Assembly: GCA_029240245.1 (NCBI GenBank)
Contig: JARBTJ010000003.1
Location: forward strand, 61,137 to 125,136
Length of the DNA: 64,000 bases
Direction: 5' to 3'
From: Herbinix sp.
Lineage (GTDB): Bacteria > Bacillota > Clostridia > Lachnospirales > Lachnospiraceae
The position numbers and the translations under genes are program-made. The notes below the pieces were generated by a model. That model was not told the origin of the DNA. It ran no database searches and saw only the letters and a list, made by a program, of their open reading frames with translations. Positions 8,958-16,770 of this stretch are shown piece after piece (positions within the stretch are counted from its first letter, which is position 1; every line of letters starts with the position of its first letter).

Positions 8958-10871
8958 TTACTTTAGGCCCATCTTTTGTCTCTTTTTCATAATATGAGCT
9001 TCGATATCCGTTGCCACCTGAATGGGGTCGTCACCCAGGGCAACCTTTCCTCCGGTGAGGCCTTCCACGTCTTCAGTTAAAAGCTTAACCAGATTCGGTG
9101 CGCCTGTAATGAAGGGGGTAGGTGAAAGATGGGTATATGCCCCATATGCGATTGCAAATAAACCATCAATGGTAGCCTTCTGTTCCATCCATTCCGGTGC
9201 AGTTACCGCAATCGGAAGATCGGAGATATCTACGTCAAGGTGATCCGCTAATGCGGTGACTAACATAGAGATTCGTCCGGTATCGGTACAAGTACCAAAG
9301 CTTAATACCGGTGGAATACCAAGCGCCTTACAGACTCCCTTTAAGCCTTCTCCCGCCATTTGGGCGGCATCCATATTACACATTCCGGCTACCTCGAGCC
9401 CGTGGTTACCGCAACCTCCCGCTACCACCAGGATATCTCTCTGAATCAGTTGTTTTGTCAAATTGACTGTATTCCAGTCCTGGGGACCATTTCTTAATGT
9501 AGAACAATTCGCAAGTGCAACAATGCCTTTGATTTGACCCTTTGCAATAACATCCACCAGTACATTCAAATCATTTCCAATGGCATTTAATACTGCCTCG
9601 GTTGAGAAGCCTGCAATTGCTTTTGTTGTATGCTTGGGTACCATCGGTTTTATTGTACCATGTCTCTTCTTGAAGTTCTCGATTGCTGCAGTAATACAGT
9701 TATCTGCCATTTCATCTGCCTTAGCCGGATAATACGGCATCTCCAGGGAAGCACCCGGAACTCCGATTATGGTACTTACACTAATTAATGTTACTTGATA
9801 TTTTTCGGCATATTGGTCGATTGCAGGCGGAGAACAGTTTTCTTCCATAACCAGTGCATCTACGGTTCCGGTTGCAAGGAAAGGTTCTATCGCAAGCCAG
9901 TTACCCATGAGTCCCACGAATACATCATCCACTTCAAACCGCTGTAAAAGTTCCTGACCGGTTTCAATGGAGCCGACAATATGGATTCCCTTGGCTCCGG
10001 CTTTTCGGGCCATCTCCTGATACTGTTCCATTTTTGCTTTCTGCAGAGTTGCAACGCCAATCCAGGGCTGATGTCCGTTAAACGCTATATTTACATAATC
10101 CGGATCCATAATACCCAAATCAACATTCACCTCATGGGGCATCGGAGTACCAAACAGAATATCCTGGGTCATTTCCAGTCCAATCTGTGCTGTATAGATC
10201 GTTGACAAACCTAAACGAAGAGCCTTCTTGGCCAAAGAAACATAGTCACCGTCCACATTGGTAAGGCAGCTGGCGACACTATTTTCTACCTCATGCTGTA
10301 TACCGGAAGGGTATAGGTGTAAATCCTTCCATAGCTGTTTTCTTTTCTTTGGAGCAAAGGCTTCCACCATAACACTTTTCTGATCGGGAGTAATCTTCAT
10401 TTCCTGATCTAAAAAGTCCGCTAAGCAGATTGCCATATGATTGATGTCCTGGTTGGTATCAAGTCCTGCTTTCTCACACATCCATTTTAATTTGTCCGTA
10501 TCCTTAATCTGAAATGATGTCTTTCCTTCGGCGGTTGCTTTTAATGTACGGAAGGCTTCAAATGCATGGTGACCGTAAGTCGCCGCACCCATAATGTTAC
10601 GGATGAGCATATTACGCATAGCCATACCATCCGGATCGATGCCACAGACGCCCTTCATCGCACCTGTCTTTTCACTGATTCTGCAGGGACCTTGCGTACA
10701 AAGCCAACAACTTAGGCCTTGCAGGCAATATCTGCAGCGAATTTTTTCCTGCTCATCCCATCTGGAAAAAACACTCGAAAGGCCATCCTCCCGGATCCGT
10801 ATTAACATTTCCTCAACGGAATCGTGATAACTGACACGCCCCGCCGGTTTTTCTAATATTGTTTCAGACAT
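8958..10871 (-). CDS. cooS: Anaerobic carbon monoxide dehydrogenase catalytic subunit CooS
   Basis: CooS interconverts CO and CO2 at a Ni-Fe-S C-cluster. The 637-residue length is right for a full CooS. The N-terminal cysteines for the B and D clusters are at 46, 49, 55, 58, 63 and 76 (CRYC, CWLC, GPC, VCG). C-cluster ligand segments can be read later as AFNGHQPW, EENCSPP, ALANCST, GGCGNHGL and FGTCTDTGR. A clear AGGAGG precedes the ATG. No acetyl-CoA synthase, CooF or CooC gene lies beside it, so a Wood-Ljungdahl role cannot be claimed from this window. The genes just upstream on the same strand encode an RnfD-RnfC fusion, a plausible electron acceptor or donor path. Confidence 0.95.
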   Translation of the reverse strand: MSETILEKPAGRVSYHDSVEEMLIRIREDGLSSVFSRWDEQEKIRCRYCLQGLSCWLCTQGPCRISEKTGAMKGVCGIDPDGMAMRNMLIRNIMGAATYGHHAFEAFRTLKATAEGKTSFQIKDTDKLKWMCEKAGLDTNQDINHMAICLADFLDQEMKITPDQKSVMVEAFAPKKRKQLWKDLHLYPSGIQHEVENSVASCLTNVDGDYVSLAKKALRLGLSTIYTAQIGLEMTQDILFGTPMPHEVNVDLGIMDPDYVNIAFNGHQPWIGVATLQKAKMEQYQEMARKAGAKGIHIVGSIETGQELLQRFEVDDVFVGLMGNWLAIEPFLATGTVDALVMEENCSPPAIDQYAEKYQVTLISVSTIIGVPGASLEMPYYPAKADEMADNCITAAIENFKKRHGTIKPMVPKHTTKAIAGFSTEAVLNAIGNDLNVLVDVIAKGQIKGIVALANCSTLRNGPQDWNTVNLTKQLIQRDILVVAGGCGNHGLEVAGMCNMDAAQMAGEGLKGVCKALGIPPVLSFGTCTDTGRISMLVTALADHLDVDISDLPIAVTAPEWMEQKATIDGLFAIAYGAYTHLSPTPFITGAPNLVKLLTEDVEGLTGGKVALGDDPIQVATDIEAHIMKKRQKMGLK

Positions 10872-10893
10872 AGTAACCTCCTGTTTTACTTAA

Positions 10894-10944
10894 TCACATT
10901 CAACAGATGTTACCAACCATCATGCATAGAACTGCTGAATGTGA
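10894..10944 (-). promoter_or_regulatory. Inverted repeat in the cooS leader
   Basis: A 13-bp stem (TCACATTCAGCAG paired with CTGTTGAATGTGA, one wobble) around a 25-base loop lies just upstream of the cooS ribosome binding site. No T tract follows, so it is more likely an RNA structure or operator in the 185-base gap between the Rnf-like gene and cooS than a terminator. Confidence 0.5.
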
Positions 10945-11056
10945 AAATAATCTGTAGTTAATATGTCCATTCCTAGAAATAAAATACTATTTTGTTCTTA
11001 TATCAGCAACATAATCAAGCTGTTGTTATACCAATATTTGATTTAAGTCACTCCAT

Positions 11057-12910
11057 TTAAGCTTTCTTTTTCAATTCACTCTTCGCAGTAAACACCTTAG
11101 CTGCCAAATCTCTTCCTGCCATACAACTATAACTGCAGCTGCCACATCCGATACACTCATCTGCATGATATTTGCCTGTTTTATATGACAATCCCCGATC
11201 CACCAAATCTACAATCATGTACACCTTTAAGCATACTGGACAATTGCTGCTGCAAACTGCGCATTTCGAGCACTGCGGTGATTCCTTATAATTTGGATAT
11301 ACAGATGTCGCAATAAAGTTAACCCTTTTATCTACTACGGCATCCTCCTCCGCAAGATATGCCTGCATTACTCCTCCACCGGCAAAAACATTAACACTGT
11401 CCGGAAATACTGCGTCCATTACTTCACTTAGCCTCATGCCCAATTTCACTTTGACCACATGTGCTCTCTTAGACCGCAAATCTGCAACTGTCAGGAAGCG
11501 GCTATTCATCGTTTTATTGTGAATTACAGCCTCATATAAGGAATATACGGTCTGAACATTTAATACCAGTATTCCTAAATCAGCCGGGATTTTCTCCGGT
11601 CCCACCTGTATTTTTAGCACTTCGGTTATTAAAATTTTTTCAGCTCCCGCAGGATAATAATCCTTTATTTTATGGACCGTAATATCTTTTGGTATTTGTA
11701 AGTCGGATACGTCCTTCACGGCCAGATACACCGTTGTAAAACCAACGCAATGATTTAAAAGCACTATACCCTTCATAATAAGGTCCCATTGATTCCTAAT
11801 CAGCCATCTGTCATGGATCAAACCGGGATCACATTCCGCTCCATTGATTATGAGGTATTTCTGCGGTACCTCTGCCTCCTTCACAGCTATTATTTTATCA
11901 TAAGTGGGAAATGCTGCACCACCCCTGCCAAATACATCATTATCCCTGATTCGTTCCAGAATCGAATCCATGGATAATTCAACACGTTTGCTTTCTGATA
12001 CATTACAGCGGTATTGTCTGTTATTCATTGCATTGATATACTTTTCTTTGATTTCAGAAGCCGCAGTAAAACGGTTGCCCTTCTCTCCTGTCAAATCTAT
12101 CACATGTGCTTTATCCCCAGGATATGGCACAATCTTTCTAAGAGCCCGCTTATGTTTCAGTAGTCTCGTATTTCGCTTATAGATGCTCTCTGTTGCCGCG
12201 GAGAAAAGATTGACGGTAAGGATAGAGATAACAATTGCGATTTGTACAGGAAAATAATATAAAGATGAAATACCGGCAAGAAAACCTGCCACCGCACCTA
12301 CTACGGGATGTGCTGTTACGGTTACAGGATCTGTGATGACCAGGCAGCCCCAGAAAAATACACCGTAGGATAGCAGCTTCGTCAAGGTGAAATCACCGTT
12401 TAGCAGCAACGCCGACATCATACCAAGGATAAGTCCTATCCCTGCAAATGGCCGCATTCTTAAAAAAGGCAAGCTAAAAATTGCTGCCGGTATCAATAGA
12501 TAGGATTCCGTAAAATATGGATAAGGCATATCAAACAAAAGAGCAAGCAGCAATAAGCCAGACAATGCAGGATTTATCAGGTTCCTTCCTGTCCCACCCC
12601 AAATATGTTTTCCTACCAAAAGTGCCGCGGCGACTCCGGCCATCCTTCCCCATAAAGGTATACCATATGTCATAGCGCTGAGCATGGCTGCCGTCACTGC
12701 CGCTGATACACAGCACCACATCCTGTGATACCTAAAATGGTTCATAATGCTGTCGATTACCAGGCTCTCTGCTACCATAAGCAGAAACACAAGGATTTCA
12801 AAGGAACTATGCACCCACTGAGGTATATGGTAGAGTATCAGAACGAAAAACACTCCCGCCATAATGTGTTCATTCGACCACTTTCTTCTTATTAATGGAA
12901 ATACCTTCAT
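11057..12910 (-). CDS. RnfD-RnfC fusion: membrane domain plus SLBB/ferredoxin electron-transfer domain
   Basis: The 617-residue protein joins two subunits that are normally separate in Rnf complexes. Residues 1 to about 245 are an RnfD/NqrB-like membrane domain with GGTGRNLINPALSG. The rest is RnfC-like: GRGGAAFPTYDK and IINGAECDPG (nucleotide/flavin region), a middle SLBB-type segment, and two 4Fe-4S motifs, CSKCAVCSSNCP and CIGCGSCSYSC. I do not see the SGAT flavinylation motif of standard RnfD/NqrB. The order is reversed relative to common rnfC-rnfD operons, and no rnfG, A, B or E is present. It abuts the CoA-binding gene (TAA then ATG) and precedes cooS, so it probably moves electrons between CODH or ferredoxin and a membrane or NADH partner. 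Confidence 0.85.
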   Translation of the reverse strand: MKVFPLIRRKWSNEHIMAGVFFVLILYHIPQWVHSSFEILVFLLMVAESLVIDSIMNHFRYHRMWCCVSAAVTAAMLSAMTYGIPLWGRMAGVAAALLVGKHIWGGTGRNLINPALSGLLLLALLFDMPYPYFTESYLLIPAAIFSLPFLRMRPFAGIGLILGMMSALLLNGDFTLTKLLSYGVFFWGCLVITDPVTVTAHPVVGAVAGFLAGISSLYYFPVQIAIVISILTVNLFSAATESIYKRNTRLLKHKRALRKIVPYPGDKAHVIDLTGEKGNRFTAASEIKEKYINAMNNRQYRCNVSESKRVELSMDSILERIRDNDVFGRGGAAFPTYDKIIAVKEAEVPQKYLIINGAECDPGLIHDRWLIRNQWDLIMKGIVLLNHCVGFTTVYLAVKDVSDLQIPKDITVHKIKDYYPAGAEKILITEVLKIQVGPEKIPADLGILVLNVQTVYSLYEAVIHNKTMNSRFLTVADLRSKRAHVVKVKLGMRLSEVMDAVFPDSVNVFAGGGVMQAYLAEEDAVVDKRVNFIATSVYPNYKESPQCSKCAVCSSNCPVCLKVYMIVDLVDRGLSYKTGKYHADECIGCGSCSYSCMAGRDLAAKVFTAKSELKKKA

Positions 12911-13336
12911 TTATTTTACTCCGGTTAAAAGTCCATGGAACTTATGGAAGCCGGTACCATAAATCATCATTGGGCAGCCGGCAGCCGTTTCAATTCCAGC
13001 TTTTTCACATTCCTTCAAAAGCTTCTCATCGGCCATTTTAGCATTGTAGAACAATATCCGTTTCACTCCTCTACCGATCAGCTGTTTTACTGCTTTTTCA
13101 GTATTCTCCCTGTTAAGAAGGATAAAAGCATTTTCCGGTATTTTCGGAAGCTCTGTAAGACTTTGATATACCTTGACATCATAGGTTGCATTTTCTTTGG
13201 TATTATAAGGATAAACCTTAATATTATGATTTGCAAATGCCTGATAAATCCCTTTGCTGTAAGCACTGTTTCTGGAGGAATAGCCAATAAACAGCACCTC
13301 ATTGCCTTTTATGAAGTCCTTTGATAATTTTCTCAT
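12911..13336 (-). CDS. CoA-binding (Rossmann-like) domain protein
   Basis: This 141-residue cytoplasmic protein resembles the small CoA-binding fold family: FIGYSSRNSAYSKGIYQAF after the first strand, VYPYN after the second, and AGCPMMIYG near the end. Homologues of this fold bind CoA or a nucleotide, but the job of the stand-alone form is not settled. The stop codon is directly followed by the ATG of the RnfD-RnfC fusion, so the two are translationally coupled. It is the first gene of the cooS-side transcription unit, behind a promoter at 13362-13390, and is divergent from a LuxR/DUF2087 regulator. Confidence 0.75.
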   Translation of the reverse strand: MRKLSKDFIKGNEVLFIGYSSRNSAYSKGIYQAFANHNIKVYPYNTKENATYDVKVYQSLTELPKIPENAFILLNRENTEKAVKQLIGRGVKRILFYNAKMADEKLLKECEKAGIETAAGCPMMIYGTGFHKFHGLLTGVK

Positions 13337-13361
13337 AGAATAACCTCCATTCTGTTATTTC

Positions 13362-13390
13362 ATTATACTCCACAATATAATCTTTGTCTA
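13362..13390 (-). promoter_or_regulatory. Promoter of the CoA-binding/Rnf-fusion (and probably cooS) unit
   Basis: On the minus strand, TAGACA, a 17-base spacer and TATAAT, about 25 bases before the start codon. A second ATTAGACA lies about 30 bases upstream and could be part of an activator site. Confidence 0.65.
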
Positions 13391-13604
13391 ATATTTCCAT
13401 GTACCTCATTGAATGTCTAATCGAAACAAAACCTGATTTTATGTAAATAATATATTTTGCTACCTGAGTCCCCTTTCTTGAGTCTTCTTTCGTTGCATTT
13501 TCCTGTCGCCTCTTAATTGTTATCCTATCACTTCGACTATACCATCATTCATAACTTCTATTACACTTTATTCTTATCTTCATATAGTAACTATAAAATT
13601 TATG

Positions 13605-13655
13605 TTGACAATTGTTATAAACAATTTTATTATATGTTTATATTATTAATAAACA
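13605..13655 (+). promoter_or_regulatory. Regulator promoter with two nested palindromic operators
   Basis: TTGACA (13605-13610), a 17-base spacer and TATTAT (13628-13633). The spacer contains the perfect palindrome ATTGTTATAAACAAT (13611-13625). A second inverted repeat, TGTTTAT...ATAAACA (13635-13655), lies over the expected transcription start. Both are well placed for autorepression. Confidence 0.7.
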
Positions 13656-13675
13656 AAGGAATGGAATTGATAAAT

Positions 13676-14428
13676 ATGAATCTAGATCTTGAGAACTGTA
13701 GTATAGAAGACCTGACAAGAGGCTTTACGATTCAAGCAAGTAAAGGCCTATACCAGTGCCTGCATTGTAGTGCGAAATTTGAGACCGGCGAAATATATTT
13801 GATGGACGGACATTATTATGAAGCCTTCCGGGCTGTGAAGGAACATATTATAAAAGACCATGGAGACTTATTAATTCAATTACTTCACTCTGAGAGTAAA
13901 TATAATACCATAACAGACAAGCAAAAGGAGCTGCTAGCCTTAATCGGAAGCGGCATGTCGGATCAGGAAATCGCCGGAAGATTGGCTATTTCCGCTTCTA
14001 CGGTAAGGCATCAGAAGTTTACCTTCCGTGAAAAAGCCAAACAGGCTAAGCTGTATCTCGCCATGTATGAACTAATGAACGAAAAATTTATATCCGAAAA
14101 GGATATTCTCGTTCCCATCCATGAAGGTGCTACCATGGTGGATGACCGTTATTTCACAACGAAGGAAGAAAACGACAAAATCCTCGCAACCGTATTTGAA
14201 AGTCTCTCACCGCTCAAATTAAAAATTTTCTCCTCCAAAGAAAAAAAGAAAATCGTAACATTGCGTAAAATCATGGAGCAATTTGAAAAAGGTAAGATCT
14301 ATACGGAAAAGGAAGTAAACGGGACATTAAAATCAATTTACGAGGATTACCCCACCATTCGTAGGTATCTCATCGAATACGGCTTTATGGAACGCTCGAA
14401 GGACTGTAAACAGTACTGGGTAAAATAA
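13676..14428 (+). CDS. LuxR-type HTH regulator with C-terminal DUF2087 domain
   Basis: The 250-residue cytoplasmic protein has three parts. The N-terminal segment has CLHCSAKF and HIIKDHGD, a possible zinc site. The middle is a LuxR/GerE helix-turn-helix (KQKELLALIGSGMSDQEIA then ASTVRHQ). The C-terminus is a DUF2087 domain (KIYTEKEVNGTLKSIYED, LIEYGFMERSKD). Several in-frame ATG codons exist; the one at 13676 has AAAGGAATGG at proper spacing. It is divergent from the CoA-binding/Rnf/cooS genes, which makes it a candidate regulator of them, and its own promoter holds two palindromes. Confidence 0.85.
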   Translation: MNLDLENCSIEDLTRGFTIQASKGLYQCLHCSAKFETGEIYLMDGHYYEAFRAVKEHIIKDHGDLLIQLLHSESKYNTITDKQKELLALIGSGMSDQEIAGRLAISASTVRHQKFTFREKAKQAKLYLAMYELMNEKFISEKDILVPIHEGATMVDDRYFTTKEENDKILATVFESLSPLKLKIFSSKEKKKIVTLRKIMEQFEKGKIYTEKEVNGTLKSIYEDYPTIRRYLIEYGFMERSKDCKQYWVK

Positions 14429-14529
14429 TTAACAACGATTATCACGAAAGTTCCGATATACACACATGCCAGCGCAAGAAAATTGATTGTCGTTAATAAA
14501 AAATATAGAATTTAGAAAGAGGTTTTGCT

Positions 14530-14841
14530 ATGGAATTTTTAATAAATGAATTAATGCAGGAAATCAATCATTTTATAAATGAGGATGGCAAGATAACCTT
14601 GTTTCCCGCCAAGAAAAAGAATAAGCTTCTTGTCCTCATTTATCTTTCATCAAAATTTGATATGGGTATTAACTATACAGAAAAACAGGTCAATGAGATT
14701 ATCGAGCAACATCATACCTTTCAGGATAAATGGCTGTTGCGTAGAGAATTAATTGATAAGGGTTTTTTAGAACGATTAACAGATGGTTCAAGCTATTGGA
14801 AAAAAGACCCTCAACCGAAACTCGAGGATTTTCATCTATAA
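14530..14841 (+). CDS. Stand-alone DUF2087 protein
   Basis: This 103-residue protein is almost entirely one DUF2087 domain: LFPAKKKNKLLVLIYLSSKF, NYTEKQVNEIIEQHH and RRELIDKGFLERLTDGSSYW. It resembles the C-terminal domain of the preceding regulator, so the two genes probably share a ligand or partner, or the second gene arose by partial duplication. Start ATG is preceded by AGAAAGAGG. It lies about 100 bases downstream of the regulator on the same strand and is followed by an intrinsic terminator at 14905-14941. The molecular function of DUF2087 is unknown; it is often fused to DNA-binding domains. Confidence 0.8.
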   Translation: MEFLINELMQEINHFINEDGKITLFPAKKKNKLLVLIYLSSKFDMGINYTEKQVNEIIEQHHTFQDKWLLRRELIDKGFLERLTDGSSYWKKDPQPKLEDFHL

Positions 14842-14904
14842 TATAGGAATGAACTCAAACATTAATTATCACGTTTAAGTAACATTGTGCTGTAGGAATT
14901 TATG

Positions 14905-14941
14905 AAAAGACCGATGAATTATTCTTACTCATCGGTCTTTT
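14905..14941 (+). terminator. Terminator after the DUF2087 gene
   Basis: A 13-bp perfect stem (AAAAGACCGATGA and complement) with an 11-base loop and a T4 tail. It may also serve the convergent lipoprotein gene. Confidence 0.9.
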
Positions 14942-15003
14942 CACTTATAAAATTACATGCATCTTTATCAAGCACATTCCTGTTATTTTTGGCACCAATG
15001 AAA

Positions 15004-16122
15004 TTAATCCTGAATTACCTTCTCCATATCAACCGTGAAGGCTTCCCCCTCCTGCAATGAAAAATGTCCTGATTCATAAGGTTTTCCTTCGACGGTTATG
15101 ATTACCTCCGATACTTGATAATAATTACCTAAAGTATTCGTAATACTCTGAAGGACTAAGGCTTCATATTCTGCCCCGACATTCATATCCTCGATAAACT
15201 CCTTGGATAGGTCAATATTCACTTTGTTATCCTTGCCCAAAGAAAGGGATTTGATTTTTGTGTCAGAACTGATCAACGGAAGATTGGTATCCTTTGCTGC
15301 ATCCTTCTTCACTGCATTTTCAAGAATGATAGCGGTGATATCGTTGGTATGGAAATATAAAGTTTCACGTTTTCTATAAATCATACCGTCGTCCTTGGGA
15401 TAATAAATAATAAGATCCTGATTGTATGGCGCATCCTCTTTTATTTCTTTCAGTGAAGAGGTAATCTCCAGGTCCTCTGATACAAACACTGTCTTTACCA
15501 GACCGACACCGGGTGCATAATAATTAATGATTACATCCTGTGGACTTTCGGTGGTAACCTCCAAGGCAAGATACGTTCCCAATGGTGTGGTAATTTGTAC
15601 TTCGGTATTTGAAATATACCGTTTTCTGTTATTGGATAAGGTCCATTCCGTTCCCTTAATCAGTGGTTCCATGAGTAATACCTCTGCCGTATCTAAAAAC
15701 TCTGCCTCAAAAAGCCTATCCCGGTAATAGCATTCATCGATGGTGGTGAGTACTGATACTTTATCCTCCGTCCTTTCGATCACTCTTACAGTTTCCGTCC
15801 CGCCGTTATTGGTTCTTGTCTGAAGAAGGCCTTTTTTTTCCTCATAAAAATCCATCCATACTGTCATGGAGGCATATTCATTACCGCTGCCCTCATAGAT
15901 ATATACCGCATCCTCTTTCAAAGGATAGTAATCCTGCACCGTTAACTTTTCCTCCGGAGCCACGGTAATATCCGGGGTATCGGTAACCACGGGTACGGTT
16001 TTGGTCGGCACATTGGTAGGGGTTGTGCCACCCTCCTGACCATTCTCGGTAGAATCCTTTTTACATCCGCTCATAGTAATCAATATTAGAAAAAGACTTA
16101 ATATTATCATATATTTTTTCAT
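15004..16122 (-). CDS. GerM-domain lipoprotein
   Basis: The 372-residue precursor begins with a lipoprotein signal peptide ending in a lipobox (TMSGC, Cys at about 20), followed by a Thr/Pro/Val-rich linker to about residue 60. The C-terminal third, from TLYFHTNDITAI to YQVSEVIITVEGK, has the GerM/Gmad sporulation-germination domain pattern with VNIDLSKEFIED. The central part is beta-rich and not recognised. It should be anchored on the outer face of the membrane. AGGTGAAATA precedes the start. It stands alone on the minus strand. GerM domains occur in spore envelope proteins but also in vegetative lipoproteins, so a sporulation role is not certain. Confidence 0.8.
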   Translation of the reverse strand: MKKYMIILSLFLILITMSGCKKDSTENGQEGGTTPTNVPTKTVPVVTDTPDITVAPEEKLTVQDYYPLKEDAVYIYEGSGNEYASMTVWMDFYEEKKGLLQTRTNNGGTETVRVIERTEDKVSVLTTIDECYYRDRLFEAEFLDTAEVLLMEPLIKGTEWTLSNNRKRYISNTEVQITTPLGTYLALEVTTESPQDVIINYYAPGVGLVKTVFVSEDLEITSSLKEIKEDAPYNQDLIIYYPKDDGMIYRKRETLYFHTNDITAIILENAVKKDAAKDTNLPLISSDTKIKSLSLGKDNKVNIDLSKEFIEDMNVGAEYEALVLQSITNTLGNYYQVSEVIITVEGKPYESGHFSLQEGEAFTVDMEKVIQD

Positions 16123-16218
16123 TATTTCACCTCAATCTTAAGTTTTAGACTGCTAGTCTCATCCATTAGACGCTGTTTCTATTATTTTCGTTTCGTTTTC
16201 AACACGTTTTTTCCTATT

Positions 16219-16257
16219 CACGTTAAATCCTCACGTTAAATCCTCACGTTAAATCCT
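16219..16257. repeat. Three perfect tandem copies of a 13-bp unit
   Basis: CACGTTAAATCCT is repeated three times without interruption at 16219, 16232 and 16245. It lies upstream of the lipoprotein gene, between it and a possible 17-codon ORF. Such arrays arise by slippage; a binding role is not shown. Confidence 0.9.
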
Positions 16258-16266
16258 ATGCTTCTG

Positions 16267-16320
16267 CTAAGCATCCCACATTTTATATAAAATATTCGCA
16301 TGCTTGATCTCCTTAACCAT
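16267..16320 (-). CDS. Possible 17-residue peptide ORF with an ideal ribosome binding site
   Basis: The minus strand encodes MVKEIKHANILYKMWDA followed by TAG. CAGGAGGTAAACG stands directly before the ATG, as good a Shine-Dalgarno match as any gene here. The peptide is short, amphipathic and has no signal sequence. It could be a leader peptide for the lipoprotein gene about 145 bases downstream, a remnant of a gene start, or chance. Confidence 0.35.
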   Translation of the reverse strand: MVKEIKHANILYKMWDA

Positions 16321-16376
16321 CGTTTACCTCCTGATAAACTCATTGTATTCATTGCTTATTATCATGTCAAGCTTCA

Positions 16377-16445
16377 CAAATTGGTCAAATGGGTCAATAA
16401 CGCAAATTGGTCAAATACAAAACGAATACAAAACAAATACAAAAC
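16377..16445. repeat. Direct repeats upstream of the ABC exporter leader
   Basis: CAAATTGGTCAAAT occurs twice, at 16377 and 16403. It runs into three copies of AATACAAAAC at an 11-base period (16414, 16425, 16436). The array ends 15 bases before the -35 box at 16461, and the near-helical spacing suggests a protein-binding site for the downstream promoter. Confidence 0.6.
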
Positions 16446-16460
16446 ATTTTAAATTTACTA

Positions 16461-16489
16461 TTGCATCCAGATAATTCCTGTGTTATACT
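16461..16489 (+). promoter_or_regulatory. Promoter of the ABC exporter leader RNA
   Basis: TTGCAT, a 17-base spacer and TATACT. The transcript would start near 16496, just before the first leader hairpin. Confidence 0.65.
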
Positions 16490-16515
16490 TTCAGAAATTT
16501 ACCAAAAAGGAGCAC

Positions 16516-16742
16516 ACAGGTGCAGGGTTGTCCCTTACCTGTAGGAAAAAAAATGTATCAATTTCGAATTACCGTCTTTGAACACATTCTAATGAGGCAT
16601 ACCAGCTTGTAACTTAGGAAACCCATAGGTGCAAGCGCTGTATGTCTCTTGTGTCTATGCGGTTAAGGAGTTCCTATATATCCTATAAGAAAATCTACCG
16701 CATTGTATAATATTTAACAGATATTATTCAGGCGGTTTTTTT
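16516..16742 (+). promoter_or_regulatory. Transcription attenuator with leader peptide ahead of the ABC exporter operon
   Basis: Elements in order: a hairpin at 16516-16542 (ACAGGTGCAGGG/CCCTTACCTGT); a 19-codon ORF at 16553-16612; a stem CATAGGTGCAAG (16624-16635) with CTTGTGTCTATG (16648-16659), enclosed by TAGGAA (16615) with TTCCTA (16671); an antiterminator pair ATGCGGT (16657-16663) with ACCGCAT (16697-16703); and a terminator ACCGC...GCGGT plus T7 (16697-16742). The antiterminator shares bases with both the upstream stem and the terminator, so the folds exclude each other. The exporter start codon is 29 bases past the terminator. Ribosome position on the short ORF is the natural switch. 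Confidence 0.75.
16553..16612 (+). CDS. 19-residue leader peptide of the ABC exporter attenuator
   Basis: The ORF encodes MYQFRITVFEHILMRHTSL and then TAA. It is preceded by GTAGGA and an A-rich spacer and follows a hairpin whose 3' arm overlaps that ribosome binding region. There is no run of one amino acid, so it does not look like an amino-acid attenuator. Leader ORFs of this size control many antibiotic-resistance genes through drug-stalled ribosomes. Confidence 0.6.
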   Translation: MYQFRITVFEHILMRHTSL

Positions 16743-16770
16743 ATATACAAAAATAGACAGGAGGATATCT

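Noticed and set aside
10894..10944. CRP/FNR-type or CooA-type operator before cooS
   Set aside because: The arms are inside-out relative to TGTGA-N-TCACA and do not match a TTGAT-N4-ATCAA or TGTCG site; kept only as an unexplained inverted repeat.
8958..13336. A full Wood-Ljungdahl or complete Rnf operon
   Set aside because: Only cooS and one RnfD-RnfC fusion are present; no acetyl-CoA synthase, corrinoid protein or other Rnf subunits are in the window.
16516..16742. The ABC exporter leader as a T-box or metabolite riboswitch
   Set aside because: No T-box sequence (AGGGUGGNACCGCG) or specifier loop is present, and a short ORF lies between the hairpins, which fits peptide-based attenuation.
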